Part shown: positions 58,657 to 64,000 of the stretch, piece by piece
How the letters are laid out: each line of letters starts with the position of its first letter
Position numbering within the stretch: position 1 is the stretch's first letter
Assembly (NCBI RefSeq): GCF_008831285.2
Contig: NC_045139.1
Location: forward strand, 8,650,204 to 8,714,203
DNA: 64,000 nucleotides
Reading direction: 5' to 3'
Source: Nymphaea colorata
Lineage: Eukaryota > Streptophyta > Magnoliopsida > Nymphaeales > Nymphaeaceae
Position numbers and translations under genes: made by a program
The notes under the pieces: model-generated
What the model was told of the DNA's origin: nothing
The model's input: the letters and a program-made list of their open reading frames with translations, nothing else
The model's database searches: none

Positions 58657-61600
58657 ATGGCTCAACTCCGCTTCCTTCTGTTCCGCTTCCTTTCCTTGTT
58701 TTTAATTGGTTGCTCTGGATATGTTTTTGGGGAGGAGAAGGTAGCGACATTGCCAGGTTATGATGGTGACCTTCCCTTCGACATGTACACTGGGTAAGCT
58801 CTTTTTGCTTCCCAACTGAGGGAATGTTTGATTGGTGACCCTCCTCTAGGGGGAAGCCAAGCTGAACACGAGTTCAATACATGCAAGTGGAGGTTCCAAA
58901 ACGGGGGTGCGAAGATTGTATGCCCTTCGGAGTCGAGAATGTCTTTGTGTGTCCTCTTCTGTTCTACCAAATTCATAAGGTGTCTAAAAAAAAGCACCGA
59001 AACGTAAGTTGAAGCATGAGAGATGCCACTTCAAGGCACTGAAACCAGATCTGATACATTGCACATTGCGACATTGCGAAGATAAGGGAAATGAGATATC
59101 TTTTCTTAGGCAATAGATGTTAGATATATGAAGTTCTCATATTGTCTTTTGATATGAGACAATCTTGAACTACGTGTACCTATGCTATAGTCTCCCCAGT
59201 ATTTTTAACTGGTCAATTATGTTGTCTGTTTTAAAGAAAGGAGATTAATTGACTTGGTTTCGATATTTTATCTCTTGCTTTTGTCTTCAAATAAATAGGT
59301 ACATAACCGTGAACGAGACAACTTCAAACAATTTATTCTATTACTTCATCAAATCAGAAAGGAACGCAACAGAGGATCCTCTCATACTCTGGTTAACAGG
59401 AGGACCTGGCTGCTCCGGCTTTAGTGGCCTTGTCGTCGAGATTGGTAAGCAACCTCTTCTTGCAAAATGATTAAAAATTTGGCCATTTAGGATGAATTTT
59501 CTTCGAACGTCTGATTCTCAGTTTTCTGTAAACTTTATCTGAAAGAATACAGTACCTTCCTCCATATTTTTGAGTTGATAACCGTTTTTCATTTTTTTTT
59601 CCTCTCTTGCTATCGATTGTAGAAACCAGACGAGGACAAAAACCAGATTGTTTGATGTGATGTTTAGAGTGTTTTTTTTTTTTTGAGTAAAACTTATGTG
59701 AATAGGATGATGCAAAACATATATTAAATTGATCAATTTTTTTAGTGTAATAGTCTTTTTTATAATAAGCACGAATAAATGGCTCCATTGCATCAATATT
59801 TTGCTAATAGAAAATTCAACTTTTTGACAATAAAAAAATAAACATTTTTTATAAAAACGACTTGAATCAAGGCATGTTTTATATCAAAATAGTTTTTATA
59901 AATATAATAAGATGTCTATAATTTATTTAAAATATTTTTTTAATAAAAAAATTAAAGGGTTTGGCTTTTGTCCGTGACCTAATGGTCTGCTTTCTACTAA
60001 TTTCTCTTTGTCATACGCTGAAATTATGCTGATGCATCATTGGTTGAAGGTCCTTTGAGATTTAAGGTAGAAGAGTACGACGGAAGCCTGCCAACCTTAG
60101 AGTATCATCCTTACTCGTTTACCAAGGTATGTTTTGCAACCTTGTTCAGGCTTTCAGTGTCTTTTGGCTCTTTCATATATATATATATATATACACATCC
60201 TTCTTAAAAGATAGCTTCTGCCTCACTAATCTGAACCTATAACATGACACTGCAGTTCGCCAGCGTAATCTTCGTGGATGCACCAACATTCACCGGCTTT
60301 TCGTACTCAAATTCTACTTCTGATCACATTACTGGGGATTTCAAGAGTTTTGAAGAAGATTATGTGTTCCTAAAAAAGGTGCGTACACTTTTTCTCGAAG
60401 AAGAAGAGGTTTTATCTTATTACAGAGTTAAAAACTGAATCCCCACTTTTCCCAAAAAAGAAGAAGAAGAAGAAGAGGTCTGTTGCTGGCTCAAGGTAAA
60501 ACCTTCGTTTGAAAAAACTGTAAACAATACATATATGTAGTGAGTGACTTGTAACTGTAACTATCCATGGTCACCCAAAGAAAAACATAGAGGAAAAGAC
60601 GAGAACAAATACTAGATGCCGCCCCATGACAATTGAATCCCACATCCAATTTTTACTGATGATTTTTCTTTTATGCAGTGGCTTCAGCAACACCCCGAAT
60701 TCCATTCAAACCCACTCTACATAGCAGGAGATTCCTATTCTGGCTACATTATTCCTCCTCTGACCTACAGAATAGCAACAGGCAAGCTCTCTCTCTCTCT
60801 CTCTCTCCCCTTACATATATGTAATATCCCTCATAAATTGCTTCCGCCATTGCAGAAATGGAGGATGGCACAGGTGCCATGTTCAATCTGAAGGTTTGTA
60901 CTTCCGTGTTTGTCGGTGTCGAGGCTAATTTCAATGAGCATAAGTAATATTAACATGGTCTCTGGCATCTATGCTGATAATTGATTGTAGGGCTACATTG
61001 AAGGCAATCCATTGACGGACTACAATTTTGATGCTTCCGTAGTTCCATTTGCCCGTGGGATGTCACTCATCTCGGAAAAACTATACCAGGCATGTATCGT
61101 AAACCACTTAGGTCCTCAGGGCCGTGTAGCTAGGCCTGCCGGATGACTTACATAATTTCAAAATCGAATTCAGATATCAAATTAGATCAAGGAACCTGTT
61201 TATCACCCCATATGTGGATTTCAAATCATATATGTTCTATACAGTTAGGTTTCGGTTGAACAGTTTAATAAGTTTGAAAGATGAAAAAGAAATTTGATTA
61301 ATTTCCTTTTCTGTCCAATTATATTGTGTCTGAGGTGCTCACTCACTCTGAGAGCTGAAGCTTTCATTTGCCCTTTCTTTGTGTAAAGGTCGTTTGAGAC
61401 ACTTTGTAAGTTTCTCATGAATCTATAACCAACAGATTAAGACAAATTCATGAAACAATCTATTTATCCATGAACCAGTCCCAATCTTCAGAGCATATTC
61501 ATGTAAGACACTCTTAGCTTACAAGAACTGTTCCTATGGTATTCCAACTTGCAGATCAGTAACATCCCTTTTATAACATACAAGGTTGACAACCGTGACA

Positions 61601-62706
61601 TTCAAAACCATTGTGCCAATCCCCACTCCTCTTCGCCGCTTGAAATGCAAAACTTGCACCATTTGGAAAGTAAACACATATTCTTGCTGGGACTCCTTTA
61701 CCAATGTAATTACCCCATATTTTGGCTCGTCTGGAAGCTCATACAGGGTAGTGCTTACAAAAAGCACCAATTTAGTTAGGTGAACGGGCTTCTCAGCCAA
61801 CTCAAACCAATAAGTCTCTAACTAAAATTCAACTAAAGAAACTATTTCGAGGAAGTTTTCAAAAACAGAACCAAATTAATTTGGTGTAATAAGAAACAAA
61901 ACTATTGCCCAAAATAGAAATAACAAAAAAACTTTCCACGGAAGGCATTTAAAAGGAAATTCCAAAAATAAGGACCCATGACAATTAAATTAAAGCAGTC
62001 ATGCATTGAAGGCATTAGGTACAACCATAAAGCTAATGCTGGGACCAACCGTTCGACTATCAGAGTCCCCATGTGGGCATGTAAGGGCTGTCTCATCTTT
62101 TTAATAGGTGGAGCATTAGTTCTTTTGCGGGGAAGAATTGCCATTTTTTGTGAAAGTGGCTCGTGACCGCAAGCCATGAGACCAGTTGTCGAACGACACT
62201 TTATGATCAGATGATTACATCCTCCATTACAATGCATAATAGGCAAGATTAATGTGGCCTAAATATAGTTAACCTTAACCACAATGAGTCACTATTCTCA
62301 GCCGCAAGATCAATTGCTTATTTGTTTTCTGTTCTGTGGCCGGGAGTTGTGGCATTTAGGCAACGAAGAAGAGCTGTAATGGGAAATACTACCATCCGTC
62401 AGACGAGAACTGCATCAAAAATATTGACCTTATAGATGAGGTGAGACAATTGTTCATCTTTAACAAAATATTTCTTAGTTTTGGATTAGTTTGTCGGATG
62501 ATCAATGTGGGTGGCATTCGATCGTTTAATCTCCTTCCTTGCTGGTTGCAGCTGATTGCAGACATCAACCCCGCGCAAATACTGGAGGTCTACTGCGGCC
62601 ACTTATGGTCGCCGAAGCAGAAGCCAAGGCTCACGACCAGACGTGCATTCTCTGAGTTTCAATCAATCCACCGTTTCCCATCAAACGTTCCTCCCTTAAA
62701 CTGCAG

Positions 62707-62738
<32 letters not shown>

Positions 62739-64000
62739 ACACATTCGCTAAAAATGTAGCAGCAGAAGCCATTCTTTGTTTTTCCTTGTCATTCAATATA
62801 CATTCCTCTACTCTTTTTAGATTCTAAAGCTTTTCTTCAAGTAGGCAAACAAGTACTACTGCACTATCAACTTGATGGTGAACAGATTACCCTTCATATA
62901 ACTTCATATAGCCCAAAGTAATTGGAGCGGGCCATTGGAAATCATTAAGCTTGGCCATCGGGCCGGTTGAAACCCCAGCCTGCCTGATTAAATTAAAAAT
63001 ATTTAAAATAATATATAAATATAATTAATTATAATAAAATATTATAATTATATATATAAATCAAAACCTGGGCCGGCCCGATAACTTGTCGGATCGGACT
63101 GGTGCCTTTTTTTTTGGGGTCGAGTCAAGCTGACCTGATGCCCAACCTTAAAATTGATATGAGATTACCAAATATATATATACCAAAAAAGAAAACGGTG
63201 GGAGCAGGGTATTTTTGGAGTTTATTGTTTCAAAAGAAATGTTATTTTTGGACTTTTAACTTTTTCAATTAACTTTGTTGGTCATTGTAAAAAGATTATT
63301 CTCCTTTTTACTGAATAGGGGTATCAAATCCTCTGGTGCACAAACTTTTCAAATTTTTCTGCACCAAGAAGACGCATATAACTGGCTTCGGAATCATACT
63401 GACACGATGAGATCTTCAGGACCGCCCATCCAACCAGCTGCGATATGCTCAAATGAAAAATGAGTCACATGAACTGAAAATTATTGATTGCCAACATTAG
63501 AGCCAGGCTGCTAAAACTCAAAAGATCAAGTTGAAAATTGGTGATCGTTAAGTCACATAAAATGCTAAGAACTTACGGGGAAATGTGCAACAAGAAACTA
63601 GCTAGATTGCCAACTAAGTAAACAACTAATCAATTGATCTAAATGCGTGCCTCTGATCATAGCGTTAGTCATGGCCGAAATTTTGTTTTCATGGCAAACC
63701 ATATACAATTATCTGCTGCATGAGTAGTTATGGATAAACCTTTAATTGCAGGAGTATGGTTACTACCTGTGCTATATTTGGGCAAACAATGAGACCGTCA
63801 GAGAAGCACTTCATGTCCGAAAGGTACTGTTCACTTTCTCCCCGTCTGTCTGTTACTGACGCCATTTGCGCTTAGAGCAGATGGAAGCAAACGTCACTTC
63901 TGTGCGTGTTTTTCTAGAACACGAAATCGATAAAAGATTATGACACGGGAAGACGATACATTGAAGACGCTTCTGTTTCAGTAACAATAACCTTTCGTTC
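58657..64000 (+). CDS. SCPL-3: serine carboxypeptidase-like protein (3' end outside window)
   Basis: Ten exons visible: 58657-58793, 59299-59444, 60050-60126, 60256-60378, 60679-60781, 60856-60893, 60991-61089, 62360-62440, 62552-62707 and 63752-63823, in frame for 344 codons; the last four exons expected from its paralogues lie beyond the window. Signal peptide [18 protein letters not shown], then [30 protein letters not shown] at about 80-86; Ser180 in GDSYSG, the form usual in the plant acyltransferase clade; the catalytic Asp and His exons are not visible. Introns 5 (CAG then GCAAGC) and 7 (CAG then GCATGT) have GC donors with no in-frame GT alternative. Tandem duplicate of SCPL-2, with which it shares promoter blocks. 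Likely functional as far as seen. Confidence 0.92.
62708..62738. repeat. (CT)n microsatellite at SCPL-3 exon 9 donor
   Basis: The donor GT is the start of a run of about 15 CT units, in the same place as in SCPL-1 and SCPL-2. Confidence 0.92.
62940..63160. repeat. GC-flanked AT-core dispersed repeat (copy in SCPL-3 intron 9)
   Basis: CATCGGGCCGGTTGAAACCC start, AT core with TATAATTAATTATAATAAA, then GGGCCGGCCCGATAAC and GTCGAGTCAAGCTGACC. Same family as 8640-8935 and 54430-54690. Confidence 0.55.

Overview
This is a window of nuclear DNA from a flowering plant. The evidence is multi-exon genes with GT-AG (and some GC-AG) introns, a plant-specific group I WRKY factor, a cluster of serine carboxypeptidase-like (SCPL) genes, an endogenous caulimovirid, and many dispersed retrotransposon and MITE-like remnants. 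I could not narrow the species. I recognise five host genes: WD-repeat (-), WRKY (-), SCPL-1 (-), SCPL-2 (+) and SCPL-3 (+, running off the right edge). All exon structures were built by hand from reading frame, splice sites and phase; no transcript evidence was available.

Layout: (1) 1-8.46 kb, a minus-strand WD40-repeat gene (C2A9.03/At3g13340-like) whose 3' end lies beyond the left edge. Its 5.75 kb fifth coding intron holds decayed Gypsy and Copia pieces in antisense. (2) 8.46-16.6 kb, intergenic DNA with GC-flanked AT-rich repeats, two CpG-rich stretches and a fold-back element. (3) 16.6-20.7 kb, a complete five-exon group I WRKY gene. (4) 21.3-24.1 kb, a short LTR-flanked (TRIM-like) remnant with a SINE-like insertion. 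(5) 24.2-32.6 kb, SCPL-1, 14 exons, 466 codons. (6) 34.0-43.3 kb, an endogenous caulimovirid in a large inverted-repeat arrangement: a plus-strand copy of the 5' half faces a longer minus-strand copy that reaches RNase H. (7) 46.0-55.1 kb, SCPL-2, 14 exons, 467 codons. (8) 58.7-64 kb, SCPL-3, ten exons visible.

The three SCPL genes share almost identical exon lengths and phases, so they are local duplicates: SCPL-2 and SCPL-3 in tandem, SCPL-1 divergent from them across the viral insertion. They belong to the SCPL clade that includes 1-O-glucose-ester-dependent acyltransferases of secondary metabolism, but substrate and activity cannot be read from sequence. They differ at the residue two after the nucleophilic serine, and in their use of GC donor sites.

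The most unusual item is the endogenous pararetrovirus. Both outer ends start at an initiator-tRNA-Met primer-binding-like site and there are no LTRs. The capsid-like ORF precedes the movement-protein-like ORF, the movement ORF continues into a retropepsin-like domain, three small ORFs follow, and the RT ORF starts with a second retropepsin-like domain. This order differs from the caulimovirid genera I know. Both copies are disrupted by stops and frameshifts, and the RNase H region is cut, so the locus is a relic; its 3.25 kb arms could yield hairpin RNA.
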